Shown here: one piece after another, positions 32,272 through 43,253 of the stretch
Numbering within the stretch: position 1 is the first letter of the stretch
How the letters are laid out: every line of letters begins with the position of its first letter
Assembly: GCF_963675165.1 (NCBI RefSeq)
Contig: NC_087379.1
Location: forward strand, 2,050,201-2,114,200
Reading direction: 5' to 3'
Origin: Halichondria panicea
Taxonomy: Eukaryota; Porifera; Demospongiae; Suberitida; Halichondriidae
DNA length: 64,000 nt
Notes under the pieces: model-generated
Databases searched by the model: none
What the model saw: the letters and a program-made list of their open reading frames with translations, nothing else
What the model was told of the DNA's origin: nothing
Program-made: the position numbers and the translations under genes

Positions 32272-32483
32272 TACCTTCTTAAGTCGAAGGTATTTGAAAC
32301 CAACTGATCATTTTAGAACGGAAATGCTATCCTTAAAATCCTTAAATATGCCACAAGTAAATCATAGTCAAAATAAATCATCCACTCTTAAACTTAATGG
32401 CATCCTGAAAACTTTGCCATGTTTACTTCTACATTTACAAGAACTACTGTAGAGAGATTTTGTCTTCAATGAAAACTTATATA

Positions 32484-32574
32484 TAGCCTTGGTCCCAGGC
32501 CGATTTTTCTTTAATAGAATGAAGTTGGTGACCTATAGCGTTATTTAGAGACAACGCGACTGGGAACGAGGCTA
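32484..32574. mobile_element. TAGCCTYG-family MITE
   Basis: Ends TAGCCTTGGTCCCAGGCCGA and CTGGGAACGAGGCTA; 91 bp. Same family as 36484-36565. No clear target duplication. Confidence 0.6.
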
Positions 32575-32946
32575 ATGAAAACCATGCAGGCATTATAGTC
32601 TAGGAGTGATACAAAATTGTTAGGTGGTTTTGGGCGGAAATATAATAAGGCTGCAGCATCATAAATATCGATAAGTCTCAATGGTGGATTATACAGCACA
32701 TGAAAGAAAATCCGATACTCTATTCGCTATAATTTATAGTATCAGGAAGATTGATACTACTAAGATCAGGAGTGCATGAATCATGCACTTCTATTTAATA
32801 TTGTACCTTGACCTATATGTGCCTAACTTGCAGCTGGCTGAACTATTTACAAGGCTGTAGAGAAAGCTTGTACGCCTAGGTACGTACATGAGCCTGCATC
32901 CGTATAATTATGTAGTTGACCTCAAGTCCAACATAAATATTGGAAA

Positions 32947-33083
32947 ATGGCAGAAAGTCATGTGCCCATCAAGGAGATGACGGATGTGCTGCGTGTTTTC
33001 AAGGACACCAATGCACTCAAGAAGGGCTCGTGGGTGAGGATCAAACGCTCCATCTACAAGGACGACATTGCTCAAGTGCATGA
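32947..33083 (+). pseudogene. SPT5 (SUPT5H) KOW-linker fragment
   Basis: An open stretch encoding [13 protein letters not shown], then [20 protein letters not shown]. This is the highly conserved NGN-KOW linker/KOW1 region of SPT5 ([13 protein letters not shown]...[18 protein letters not shown], from recall). Homology stops at about 33083, where a (GTGGGT)n tract starts, and collagen-domain sequence in the opposite orientation follows from about 33130. No other SPT5 exon is adjacent. It is a captured or translocated exon fragment, not a functional gene. Confidence 0.78.
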
Positions 33084-33129
33084 GTCTAGTTACAGTGTGG
33101 GTGTGGGTGTGGGTGTGGGGGTGAGTGTG

Positions 33130-33631
33130 TGTATCCGCTTTGTTCCAGGCACGTTTGGGAAAGTGCTGCCCCCCACCTTGTGTACACAACACCCCCGCTC
33201 TTTGGTCCTGGTGTACCAGTATTTCCTCGAGGGCCAGCCTCCCCTTCACTCCAGGCAATTTTCTAGGTCCTTGCGGCCCATTGGCTGGGCCTGGCTTTCC
33301 TCTGAATCCAGGCGGTCCTGTTATTCCATCTCTCCTATCTCTTCCTGAGCTGCTCCCTGGTTGACCATCACTTCCTGCAGATCCAGGCTGACCGTCACGA
33401 CCATCTCTGCCTGGAACCCCTCGTTTCCCTTTAGGTCCCATATAGCCCTGGTGGTCCTGGAAGCTCACCTTTGGCACAAAATGTGTAGCATTCAAGTTTT
33501 GTGTTATATAGTATTGTGGTCAAATTACGAGTCTGGTTCAATTACCTGGTGCCACTAGTACTTGTACAGCAGCTATAATCACAACAAACACATGCACGCT
33601 CCACTTCATGTTCACAATCAAGCTCTGTCTT
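33130..33631 (-). pseudogene. Short-chain collagen, copy 3 (decayed, truncated)
   Basis: The signal-peptide exon 33546-33631 is intact (ATG at 33607-33609, [12 protein letters not shown]). The helix exon starts at 33468 with Gly-X-Y repeats, but an extra codon (GSSSGRD), an R-for-G change (GPRKLPG) and a one-base loss after GVKG shift the frame. The C-terminal domain ends abruptly at the RIY-equivalent (about 33130), where a GT-rich microsatellite and the SPT5 fragment take over. Flanks from 33480 to 33980 are nearly identical to those of copy 4 (35340-35830), so the duplication is recent and the loss later. Confidence 0.85.
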
Positions 33632-33960
33632 CTTGCAATGAAAGAAATATATGCACACAGAGTAATAATTCTTCCTATAAATATAATTATGCATGTATAA
33701 TAACCACGGTATAAGTAATAGTTTGAAGCCTGGAGGTGTGCATGATCTCATCACAATCAATGTAGTGCATGACTATGGTTGCATGTGCATGCCTCAAATT
33801 AATACACGTTATGTATACAGTCGTCAGATTTAGGAGCAACATGTAAATGAACTCACCGGCTATAATTATAGATGACACTTAGCGTTTTTTGTCCTTTTAA
33901 TCAGAGCTGATAGTTCTGTTGACTCTTTTTCACCAATATAATTATATGCGTACTAAACAC

Positions 33961-33979
33961 GCCATCTCCTTTTTATAAC
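33961..33979 (-). promoter_or_regulatory. Core promoter (TATA box) of collagen copy 3
   Basis: Same 19-base TATAAAAAGGAGATGGC block as the other three copies. The candidate 5'UTR donor GTGAGTTCATT is near 33856. Confidence 0.55.
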
Positions 33980-34049
33980 AATGTATGCAAATCTGCATGT
34001 ATTGCTGACCTGTGTACAATGTATATCCCTATATGGATGTGTATAATTA

Positions 34050-34241
34050 TAGGGATCAGTCATCACCCCACCAGTAAAAATTGTTTGGATTGGCCGGGAA
34101 AACATAGAAAACTACCAGTACATGTGAATGACATTGTAACGGATTGGAGTTATGCTCTCGTCTGATTCTTGTTTCCACACTTTTTGGTGGTTCTCCCGGC
34201 CAATCCTAGCAATTTTTCACATTGCAAATTTTTTTCTAGTC
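34050..34241 (+). repeat. 200-bp repeat, third copy
   Basis: Matches 10686-10887 (ACGGATTGGAGTTATGCTCT and TTTTTCACATTGCAAATT blocks). Probably a MITE; no duplication resolved. Confidence 0.65.
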
Positions 34242-34525
34242 AGATATATATAGGTTTTGCAAGTTAGCAGTATATACAATTAATACTGGTTCAGGACTTG
34301 TGTTACCATTCATTTTCATTTACATCGCATGGCACATGCACTGCAATGTTTGCCATCATTAAACCTTATTGGCGAGCAAAGTGAGCCCCACACTAGCGAC
34401 TTACACGGCTGTTTGTATGTAATGTACGTCACTCGATTGAATCAGACAAAACATTACAATGTCAAGTGCTAAAACTATATATGAAATGTTTATGCATGGG
34501 ACGTGCACTAGCTTGTTATTGTTGT

Positions 34526-35456
34526 TTACTTCGTGCAGAGAACACAGTTGACTTCTTTATAGTCATTGTAAGGAGGGCAGGGTAGTCCACTAATACAGTT
34601 AGCTTCGACGTGGTAGAACAGAGCACCATCGGTATTTACATGACTTCCAGGTACCGACTCTTGTCCTTTATCAACACATTCAAACATTGAGGGTTTATGG
34701 CTGTGACGCTCAGACATGAGATATCCCTCGTATTCTTTGGTCCAGTATTGAGGGCATGAAGTCTTTGCAGGAATCATGAGAGCAATTGATCGACTCGTCA
34801 CATGGCAGACTGAACAAGGAACATTGTGGGCATGTGTACCTCGGACTGGATATTCATATTCTGTACCATAGATGTACATGTTCCCTTGGATACCACTTTG
34901 AAAAGGTAGAGTATATTCTGGATCAAGAGGTAAGCATAGACGATTTGCTGCCCCCCCATGAATGTAGTGACTCCCCCCAACTCTCCCGTTGTATATCCGC
35001 TCTGTTCCAGGCACGTTTGGGCAAGTGCTGTTCCCCCACCTTGTGTACGCAACACCCGCGCTCTTTGGTCCTGGTGCACCAGTATTTCCTCGAGGGCCAG
35101 CCTCCCCCTTCACTCCAGGCAATCCTCTAGGTCCTTGCGGCCCATTGGCTGGGCCTGGCTCTCCTCTGAATCCAGGCGGTCCTGTTATTCCATCTCTCCC
35201 ATCTCTTCCTGAGCTCCCTGGTTGACCATCACTTCCCGCAGATCCAGGTTGACCGTCACGACCATCTCTGCCTGGAATCCCTCGTTGCCCTTTAGGTCCC
35301 ATTAGCCCTGGTGGTCCTGGCAGCTCACCTTTGGCAAAATGTGTAGCATGCAAGTTAGTGTTGTGGTCAAATTACGAGTCTGGTTCAATTACCTGATGCC
35401 ACTAGTACTTGTACAGCAACTATAATCACAACAAACACATGCACGCTCCACTTCAT
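34526..35456 (-). CDS. Short-chain collagen, copy 4 (intact)
   Basis: Exons 35393-35456 and 34526-35328 (867 bp, 288 aa), joined G|GT in the same phase as copy 2. Signal peptide [21 protein letters not shown] triple helix of about 27 Gly-X-Y triplets with the same GPANGPQG imperfection. A Cys-rich C-terminal domain starts at about [11 protein letters not shown] and ends CVLCTK. Secreted matrix collagen of the sponge short-chain/spongin type; trimer formation is expected from the helix. The untranslated first exon probably ends near 35696 (donor GTGAGT), and the TATA block is at 35807-35825. Differences from copy 2 are mostly single substitutions, and all Cys of the C-terminal domain are kept. 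Confidence 0.88.
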
Positions 35457-35806
35457 GTTCACAATCAAGCTCTGTCTTCTTGCAATGAAAGAAATATGCA
35501 CACAGAGTAATTATAATTCTTCCTATAAATATATGCATGTATAACCACGGTATAAGTTATAGTTTGAAGCCTGGAGGTGTGCATGATCTCATCACAATCA
35601 ATGTAGTGCATGACTATGGTTGCATGTGCATGCCTCAAATTAATACACGTTATGTATACAGTTGTCAGATTTAGGAGCAACATGTAAATGAACTCACCGG
35701 CTATAATTATAGATGACACTTAGCAAACGTTTTTTTGTCCTTTTAATCAGAGCTGATAGTTCTGTTGACTCTTTTTCACCAATATAATGATATGCGTACT
35801 AAACAC

Positions 35807-35825
35807 GCCATCTCCTTTTTATAAC
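35807..35825 (-). promoter_or_regulatory. Core promoter (TATA box) of collagen copy 4
   Basis: Identical 19-base block; same spacing to the untranslated exon and start codon as in copies 1-3. Confidence 0.6.
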
Positions 35826-35859
35826 AATGTATGCAAATCTGTATTGCTGACCTGTGTAT

Positions 35860-36060
35860 ATGGCTGGCCTGACAGATGGCAGGGTCATGTGAATGGTGGT
35901 ATGTCGTCTGTACCCCAAGTGTCTGACCCTGCATGTGTATGGTTATAGAGTGTATTTGCTCTCAACATTTGGCCTGACAGGTGGCAGGGTGTATGTGTCC
36001 CCTGTACCTCAAGTGTCTGACCCTGCATGTTTAGAGTGTATTCGCTGTCAACATGTTGAT
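35860..36060. repeat. Two tandem units upstream of collagen copy 4
   Basis: Two units of about 100 bp: GGCCTGACAGRTGGCAGGGT, then AAGTGTCTGACCCTGCATGT and TAGAGTGTATT. Single related pieces occur upstream of copies 1-3, so this repeat travels with the collagen promoters. Confidence 0.65.
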
Positions 36061-36299
36061 ATCATGCAATGCCATGCAGTCCTCCACATTTTAGGTTTTG
36101 TGTGTATACTGCAACACACAAGAGGATCACACAAAATGGGGAGGAAACCTGCAAAACAGTATTTAACTTACTCTTAATTATACATGTACAAACAAGCCGT
36201 CCACTATATTCTCAAAGCATGCTTTGGCACAGCAATTTTAGGTTTCTCATGAGATATCCATGCAGTCTTGAGTGATAGTACATTGGGGTCAATATCATG

Positions 36300-36710
36300 C
36301 ACTGTCAGGTTTCCTCCATTTGTAAATGGTGTGCATTTTATGACACACATGTATCCCAACACAAAATGTGGAGGAAACCTGGCAGTGCATGATATCAACA
36401 TGTTGACAGCATGGCACACTTCACATGTATCCCAACACAATATGGAGGAACCTGACAGTGCACGATATCAACATGTTGACAGCTAGCCTCGTTTCCAGCC
36501 GAGTTGTCTCTAGCTCGGCCGCCAACTAATTCTATTAAAAAAAAATAGGCCTGGGACCGAGGCTAGTTGACAGCATGACACATAACACTTTACATGTATC
36601 CCAACAAAATGCACCTGAGGCTGAGGTTGTTTATAAGCCATAATTACGTGGAGGAAACCTGACAGTGCATGATATCAACATGTTGACAGTGAGGTGACCA
36701 CACTCCAAAC
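36300..36710. repeat. Tandem 75-100-bp repeats (GGAGGAAACCTG...CAACATGTTGACAG)
   Basis: At least three units containing TGTATCCCAACA, GGAGGAAACCTGRCAGTGCA and TGATATCAACATGTTGACAG, plus an inverted partial unit at about 36297-36345. One is interrupted by the MITE at 36484-36565. Confidence 0.7.
36484..36565. mobile_element. TAGCCTCG-family MITE, 82 bp, 9-bp duplication
   Basis: Ends TAGCCTCGTTTCC and GGGACCGAGGCTA. Exact direct repeat GTTGACAGC at 36475-36483 and 36566-36574, lying within the tandem repeat. Confidence 0.88.
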
Positions 36711-36837
36711 TGCATACACATGCAGGGTCAGACACTTGGGGTGCCTCTTTAGCTAGTTCACAACAATTAAGATCGAATAGATAAATATTAAAAAATATAC
36801 TGATGTACCATATCATACAGGGAGTTAGCAGGGTCCC

Positions 36838-37320
36838 CGACAACCCGTCATCCACAGAGATGTGAGCTCTGCTAACGTCCGTCTTTTTTTCTCTACCCAA
36901 CGATCTGTCTTTCTCTCTATACCCAACGACAAATGGCTTTCCAAACCCTCTGACTTTGGATCAGCCAACTTAGTTCGAGATTCCACCACCCTGGTGCAGG
37001 TGCCATCCTGTATACTGCCCCCGAGGCCACTGAGCTTCACCTACTCATCACCTCCTGCGTCTGATGTAGTCCCACTAAAACAAAACAACCGGAAACGAAG
37101 GTTAATAATAGGTTAGGGTCAGGGTTACGGTTAGGGTTATGGAGATAAAGTTAGGGATAGAGTTAGGTGCCACGCCCATTATTGACTACTGTTTCATTTT
37201 AGTGGCGTTTTGTTTTAGCGGGGCAACATGTGTGTGTCTCTCATTCCCCTCAGGACAGAACCTCCAATAGACACTGTTGCTTACAGCACATCAAACATTG
37301 GACTGGGAGCCTTATAGTAT
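36838..37320 (+). pseudogene. Kinase pseudogene, relative of the NHR-kinase gene
   Basis: Close nucleotide match to exon 3 of the NHR-kinase gene (from the catalytic loop PVIHRDVSSANV, 17795 on). It has a local 27-bp duplication (CTCTACCCAACGA twice), loses about 160 bp after the CCCCCGAGGCC (APE) site, and continues with the region encoding ITSCV. It is then split by the insertion at 37063-37231 before resuming with SHSPQDR and ending at the equivalent of the parent stop. Several frame breaks. Copied DNA of one exon only; no introns to judge whether it was retroposed. Confidence 0.82.
37063..37231. mobile_element. MITE in kinase pseudogene, telomere-like core
   Basis: Ends ATGTAGTCCCACTAAAACAA and the near-complement TTGTTTTAGCGGGGCAACAT. 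Flanks TGCGTCT (37056-37062) and TGTGTCT (about 37233-37239) suggest a 7-8 bp duplication, hAT-like. The interior is dominated by GGTTAGGG/GGGTTA motifs. Boundaries are set by comparison with the uninterrupted parent sequence at about 18142. Confidence 0.75.
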
Positions 37321-37699
37321 TGGTGTACATGAATGTGCAATTAATTTTTTACTTGTTTATAGTGAGGCTAGTCAAGACGTGGGCCAGAGATCAGAAGGCC
37401 ATGTGCACTTTACTAAAGCTAAAGTATCTGTAGAAGCCAGCCTTAATTGATAGCAGTCATGTCCTCACAATGTCCGCTCCCTTCATAAAACGAGCTCTTG
37501 GGGAAGCTGAACGTAGGGGGGATACTGGTGCAAGCTGTGGCCGTGAGATACGCAGTTAAGGTTACAGTATTGTCGTGTCCTCAATGGTTAATTAGCATAA
37601 TTATTGTGTTAAAATGTTTTGGGAGCATCAGACATATGCGAACTTTGTGAGCATTAATCACTTTGCAAAACAGAACCTAAAAAGTATTGGTAAATGTAA

Positions 37700-38628
37700 C
37701 TACTAATTACACACGATCCTTGCCGGCATGGAATTATAGATCGCAAAGGGTAAATTTTTCTGCTGATTTGTCTCATTTACAAAGGCCTTCTCACGTCTTA
37801 CCTGCTGTAGTCGGGGATACGGTGTATATAAAATTAGCAAATAAAAATGATATCCTTGAATACGACACAAACAAAGGAAATTGGTCAGTGATTAAGAATT
37901 ATCCAATTTCCTCAGGAGGATTTTCGATACTTAACATCAACATTAATGTGCTCACAACTATTGGTGGTAACGGAATTTTAAGTTCCAACAAGCTTTACTG
38001 CTACAAACCTACATTAATTGAAGACATGGGCAGAAATATTCCCTCCAATGCCATTCAGGGACCGTACTCTAGCAGTTGTGTGCACTCAAAACCATTTAGT
38101 GGTAATTGCTACTGAATACGTCTTCGCGGGAGAAGCAATAAAAGTAGCAGTTATGAATACTGACACACACAATTAAATGGTTTACGTTAACTTACAAAAC
38201 TCGATTACTTGTTTTACAACCCTTATCTTTTAGCAAGTCTTTGTCTGCTGTTGTAAGTCAAGATGGACTCCATGTAAAGTTACAAATTGAGTTTGGTAAC
38301 TATGCCAAAGCATAATATATGTTTTCTCATTACCAGATATTGTTGAGAATAAGTGAATAAAGGAGGAATCAAGTGATTTAAGTGAGAGTATAGATTACAA
38401 TTTTACGTCACCCCTAACTTAGGTGGAGTATTTGGATTGAAAAAAACAGTTTCATACTTTAAAAACAAAAAAGTCGTTGGCAAAATGTCAGTACACAGAT
38501 CAAATTGCAAAGTTGCAGTTCTTTCTCACAACAAAGTTATGTTGATCGGTTATGAAAGTGATAACAAATGTTTAGCTGATATATTTACTATTAGCAACAT
38601 CATTATAATTATAGCTAGTAAATTATTT
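37700..38628 (+). pseudogene. Kelch-domain pseudogene
   Basis: 37760-38010 reads NDILEYDTNKGNWSVIKNYP and VLTTIGGNGILSSNKLYCY, parallel to 26090-26250 of the Kelch half at 24681. The frame then shifts near 38010-38040 and continues as VVCTQNHLVVIATEYVF. The middle propeller repeats are lost. 38437-38600 gives the last repeat (KMSVHRSNCKVAVLSHNKV). A degraded copy of the kinase-Kelch family; no matching kinase half sits directly upstream. Confidence 0.75.
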
Positions 38629-39169
38629 TAAGCTTACATGACTATAATTATATGTATTAGTATAATTATAGTATTATTGCCCAGCATGAGTGCAACATGC
38701 CATGCGGCCCTCAGGCAATCCAGTGCATTATATATGTGGCACGCATGTTGCACGAGGGCGCTTGCAATAACTAGATCTAACTTGTTGCCCAATAACGTCA
38801 ATTGCAAATTCTTCTGATTACTGTCAATTTTTTCCCTATAAATAATTATTGTAAACAGACATGTGTTGAGTGGAATTTTAGTGAATTCATTAGAATTCCA
38901 TAGTAAATTCTTAGGTTTTGTTCCCACAACTAACGGAAAAGGTAGTAGCCTAAAAAGGGACCAAAGGGTTGGAGGGTGGGTCATAAGTCCCAAAAGTAGA
39001 TTTCTTTCTCTGCATTTACACACAGTATAATCCCAGTGCATTATGCGATCTGCCCACTCACTGGGCATAATAAAAGTTTGTCAATTCTCACCTCAACATA
39101 TCCCCTCTGCATGCAGTACATCTCCCTACCCATGCATGTCACCATTTAAGTTAGCAATGCACACAGCAT
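38629..39169. other. Intergenic with repeat fragments
   Basis: Contains a foldback-like GCAACATGCC.../GGCACGCATGTTGC pair (about 38680-38765) and the repeat shared with 5505-5640. No gene. Confidence 0.5.
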
Positions 39170-40460
39170 AAAGTGAAGAGATTATATTAATCGGGTACAA
39201 TTACAGAGTTGGGTTGAGTCCTGGCTTGGCTCCCACGAGGGCTACGGCTCGTGCCTCTGATCCATCTGATGACTATCTTAACCCTTTCCCCGCTTTAGCC
39301 GACTATAGTCGGCATGGCTACTGATAGAGTTCAAAAAATCATTGTGCACGCTGTGTTGGAGCTATGAGGTACCAGCACATGCACATATATCAGTGTTACA
39401 GTATTGGAAACCTGATTGTTCTTGAAAAGATCTTCTCTTTCTTTCTGCTACCGTATTTAAGCATTAGTATACCCTCATGCAATGTAATGTGTGTGTTGAG
39501 AATTGTGTGTACACACTGTGACACCGACAACTCGTTTTGGTGAAGTGTAAACAGTTCATAGTTGTGGTGCCACAGTTTGTATAGCAAAGTGGTGCACAAA
39601 CTTTTAGTGACCTGCCTTACCATATCTCAGGATTGGAATGCGACACTTCTTGAAACATTTATAGTATAGGGTAAGAGTTTTAGATTGGGTTGAACTGAAA
39701 TCAGTGTCAAAAACAGATTAACATTTCATCTGATATCGCTAAATGTATGATGGTGAGCTCACCATCCAGCTAATAATTTGTTGTTCCCCAAATGGTCATT
39801 TAGAAAGTCTAAACCAGTTCTGTGCTCTTGCCTTATCTCAATATCTGGGGGAGGGGTAGCTGATGGTTCAGGGATTGGTATCTCAATATCTGGAGGAAGG
39901 GTAGCTGATGGTTCAGGGGTTGATATCTCAGGGGTAGCTGATGGTTCGGGGGGTGGTAGTTCTCTCCTGTACTCTATCGATTTGGGTAGGAAGAAACTGA
40001 GTGCAAAGATTAAAGCGGCTGAGATTATCATCAGATCAAACATGAAGTGGAAGTTTAGTGGCCAGCTGAGACCTGCACGGGAGGAGAGAAAGACGAAATG
40101 ATGACTGCATTTACATGCACTGTGACCTGTTCCTTTAAAATAGTCTATAATATACATGTACAATAATTATTAACTACATCAGTTCTGCACGCAATCAATT
40201 TTGGTCTGTTACTAGTTTTAAACCTCTCATTAGTCGGCTTAATTCATCTCACCTGTTTTCTCGCTCCATGCAAAGATTGGAGCACTGGCCACGGGTCCTA
40301 TAGAATTCCCCACGGCAGCCAGAGCCTGGTCGATTCCATTCACCATCCCCTTACTGCTGGGCTGCAGCATGGAAATGGGGGAAATGAAATTATTACAAGA
40401 ATGAATTATTGTACGCAGCTTGTTGATTTTATGGAAAGCAGCAAGCTGAGTATTTTTTGA
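39170..40460. repeat. Segmental duplication, copy A
   Basis: Near-identical to 62340-64000: both contain GCTTTAGCCGACTATAGTCG, the TGTGCACGCTGTGTTGGAGC block and the last two exons of the transporter gene. Copy A lacks the Harbinger-like MITE present in copy B and has fewer 45-bp coding repeats. Confidence 0.85.
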
Positions 40461-43253
40461 CAAGCATATACAGGTGCATGCTAACGGGGCTAGATGAAAT
40501 AATAGGATCACATGACTTATATAATTATGATACTATATAATTATAACAGGGATATAACCAGAGAGGAGTTATTGATGAGGACCATGGTGGCAGTGATGCT
40601 GGTGATTCTACAAGAGGGGATTTAAATAACACATTCCTTATAATGTTATCATGCATAAATTGAAAAAGGGATTGGAAACGACCGGTGTAAAAGGTTGAAA
40701 CACTCCACGTTATATTTCGCGTTCGCAAATATTTTCGTGGTTGATTGTTCTGTGGTTGTATTTAACTGTTTCTAGCTCTCTTATCCACTAGCGATCACTC
40801 AGGGGCTAGGAGGTACTCTAGAGAAGTAAGTTTACTGACTATAGCTCTAAGTCCCTTTTCTTTACTCTGTTTTTCGAGTTTAGCTATGCAACTTTTCTCT
40901 TTCCCTGCTGTGAAGTCAAAATAGCAAAGAACATTGCTTGACTTGGATCTAAGTGCTACATAAAATGGCTTCATGCTACGAATAAGCTGTACTGTTCATA
41001 AACGTTTGCAGTATAGTCTGCTTTAGACACACATGGGCCTGAAAATGTACTTTTGAGAGTATGCTAAGCAAGCTAGCGTTTCTGTATCTGACTCCAAACT
41101 TTCCATTCACCCATAAAACTTATACATCTTTTTTAACAAACATTAATATTGTGCTAATGAATTTGCTACAAATCCGCCGCGCCGTACCCTAAAAACAAAT
41201 AAAATTTTGAAAACGCTAAAATTACTACCCGTCTATAATAGTAACCAGTAGCACAACTGTTGTAGGGTCGCCTCTGTCTAAAATACATACAGCAAGACAA
41301 TTAACACTTGTGACTAAGCCACAATTTAGTACGCTGACACCAACCATCCTGACAATACACCGAATGCACGTACAGTATAGCTAGATAATCAACAAATCTG
41401 CCAATGGTGGCCACTGTTACGATGGAGATGAGCACAAACCAAATCTGAAAAGGGACCCTCAAAACAGAGTTGACATTGACAGAAGAATCAAAGCTAGAGT
41501 TCACTATTTGAGTGTAGTTACAGAAGTGTTCAGTCTCTTCTTCAAATAAATTTCTTCCACTGTACATGCTGTTGTCATAGACAGAGCTGTTGCTAGGCAC
41601 GATGAGTCCTGTGATCCGATTGGAGAATGGGAGGAGGAATGCCATGAGTCCAAATGTGACTATACCTAGTCTGAACGTGTTCCTGAATCCAGCCCACTTA
41701 GTCACGAGTGGAAAAAGAAAGAGCTGCAAAAAAATTAAAAATAAAGAGATGCTAATAACACATGCATACACATTACAAATATTAAGTATTGTATGAACCA
41801 CCCTGTCAATGTATGATCTGACCTAAAATGACTTTTGCTATAATGCTTACCTTAAGGTGACATATTTTCACAGGTAGATTTGTTTGCGTTTTCACTGTTT
41901 AGCTCTTTTTACTGGTATTAAATTCTGCTAAATTCTGCTCAAGTTGTGAGTTATTCATAGCGTTTTTAAGTGCTCGCAAGTGGGTTCATTGCATTTTCCA
42001 ATTATCTGCTAGTACAAATTTTGCGATTTTACTTTCATTCGCAGAAATAGCAGAAATTAATACACACGAAAATATGTCACCTTAAGGTATATACCTAGCT
42101 AACTGGTAAATTTTTTCTGGATACCAAAAATGGCTCAATGAAAGCACCGCAGGTGCTGATGCCTCGGTGGAGATGCTACAGCTACATAACATAAAGCTGC
42201 TTTTATTCAGTCCAATCATGCATGCAAATTAAACTCGTAATGAATGACCATGATTGTTGTTAACGATGCCAAAAGTTCAAGTCTAAAATTAATGGCTGCC
42301 GTCTGCAGAGCCTTGCAGCTCTCTTCTCACTCTTGCAGCTAGCGTTCTAGTGCAGAGCTAACTACTAAGTAGAGTAGCAACATTCGGTAAACAAGTTTGG
42401 CTATGTGCTCTTCTGAAAAGGCTGCAATGGCATTCCAAGTAAGCAAAACTAAGCATAACTCGAGAACGAAGCATTATTTTGCAAATCCACGAATTAAAGT
42501 CCAAGTAAACATGACTAGAAGACTCTTACTTGCACTTGATTCATCATTGAGCAGTAGCAGTCTACACACACAGACACACAAACACACTACCGTATACCTT
42601 GCTTGCGCATGCGCACCGAGGCATAATGATTAATTCCATGGTACACTATAGAAGGAACGTACATGGTACAGCAGTTGAATGACAGCTGAGACCATGAAAA
42701 CAATACCCAGCTCATTATCGTCCAAAGAATAACCACCCGGCATCCTTGTGTTTGGTCACCAGTAGCAACGGGATCAACTGGACAGCAAAGAAACACAGTG
42801 GTCATATAACAAAGATACTTTGCAGGCTTTTTTACCACTATATTATATAATTATATAGGAGCTGCATGATATGTGTGCAAATTGAACAGAGGGCCGGGAT
42901 TCGCAAAGCTAAACACTGAGACAAGACAGAGTTACAATACTCACTTCCAAACTCATAATTCCAATGAAGGCAAAGATACCGTACATGAGAGTGGAGAAGA
43001 ACACTCTTCTATCAGCCATTAACTTGACTCTTAGTTTCAATCCTCCATACATGCGTTTCGCAAACCTCGATACATTCTTACCACTGAATGTCTCTTGGCG
43101 ACCAGGAGCCTCTCTTACGATAGTTTAACAGATATCTGAGGGGGTCAAAAGAGAATTTTAAATTACATGCAATAATTCATAAAAAGGTAACCATACAACC
43201 GTCATAGAGGTAGATGAGAGCCTCTTCTGGCTTCAGACTAGTGTGAAAGCCTT
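39759..43253 (-). CDS. Major-facilitator transporter, C-terminal half (partial)
   Basis: Six exons (minus strand): 43200-43253, 42945-43111, 41398-41723, 40559-40607, 40253-40361, 39759-40072. All junction phases agree. Residues: linker GFHTSLKPEEALIYLYD; loop ETFSGKNVSRFAKRMYGG; then helices FFSTLMYGIFAFIGIMSLE|LFLFPLVTKW (joined), FRLGIVTFGLMAFLLPF, VLRVPFQIWFVLISIVTVATI, TSITATMVLINNSS, KGMVNGIDQALAAVGNSIGP and FDLMIISAALIFALSFFLP. This resembles MFS carriers of the ZIF-like/TetA-like group (pattern GMVNGxxQALAAxGxxIGP). The tail holds PEPSATPPPDIEI repeats, probably cytosolic. The first six helices were not found up to 44140. The donor after 41398 is AT instead of GT (see findings), so expression is doubtful. 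Substrate unknown. Confidence 0.75.
41850..42087. mobile_element. MITE with CCTTAAGG ends, TA duplication
   Basis: Ends CCTTAAGGTGACATATTTTC and its exact complement, flanked by TA (41848-41849 and 42088-42089). Lies in an intron of the transporter gene. Shares terminal CCTTAAGGT with the element at 45911. Confidence 0.88.
42130..42630 (-). repeat. Interspersed 500-bp repeat (TGCCTCGGTG family), copy
   Basis: Reverse complement of 53845-54380: shares TGCGCATGCGCACCGAGGCA, AGCATAACTCGAGAACGAAG and GCAGGTGCTGATGCCTCGGT. Non-coding, inside a transporter intron. Confidence 0.8.

Noticed and set aside
37098-37170. True telomere
   Set aside because: The motifs are degenerate, short and inside a MITE with identifiable ends.
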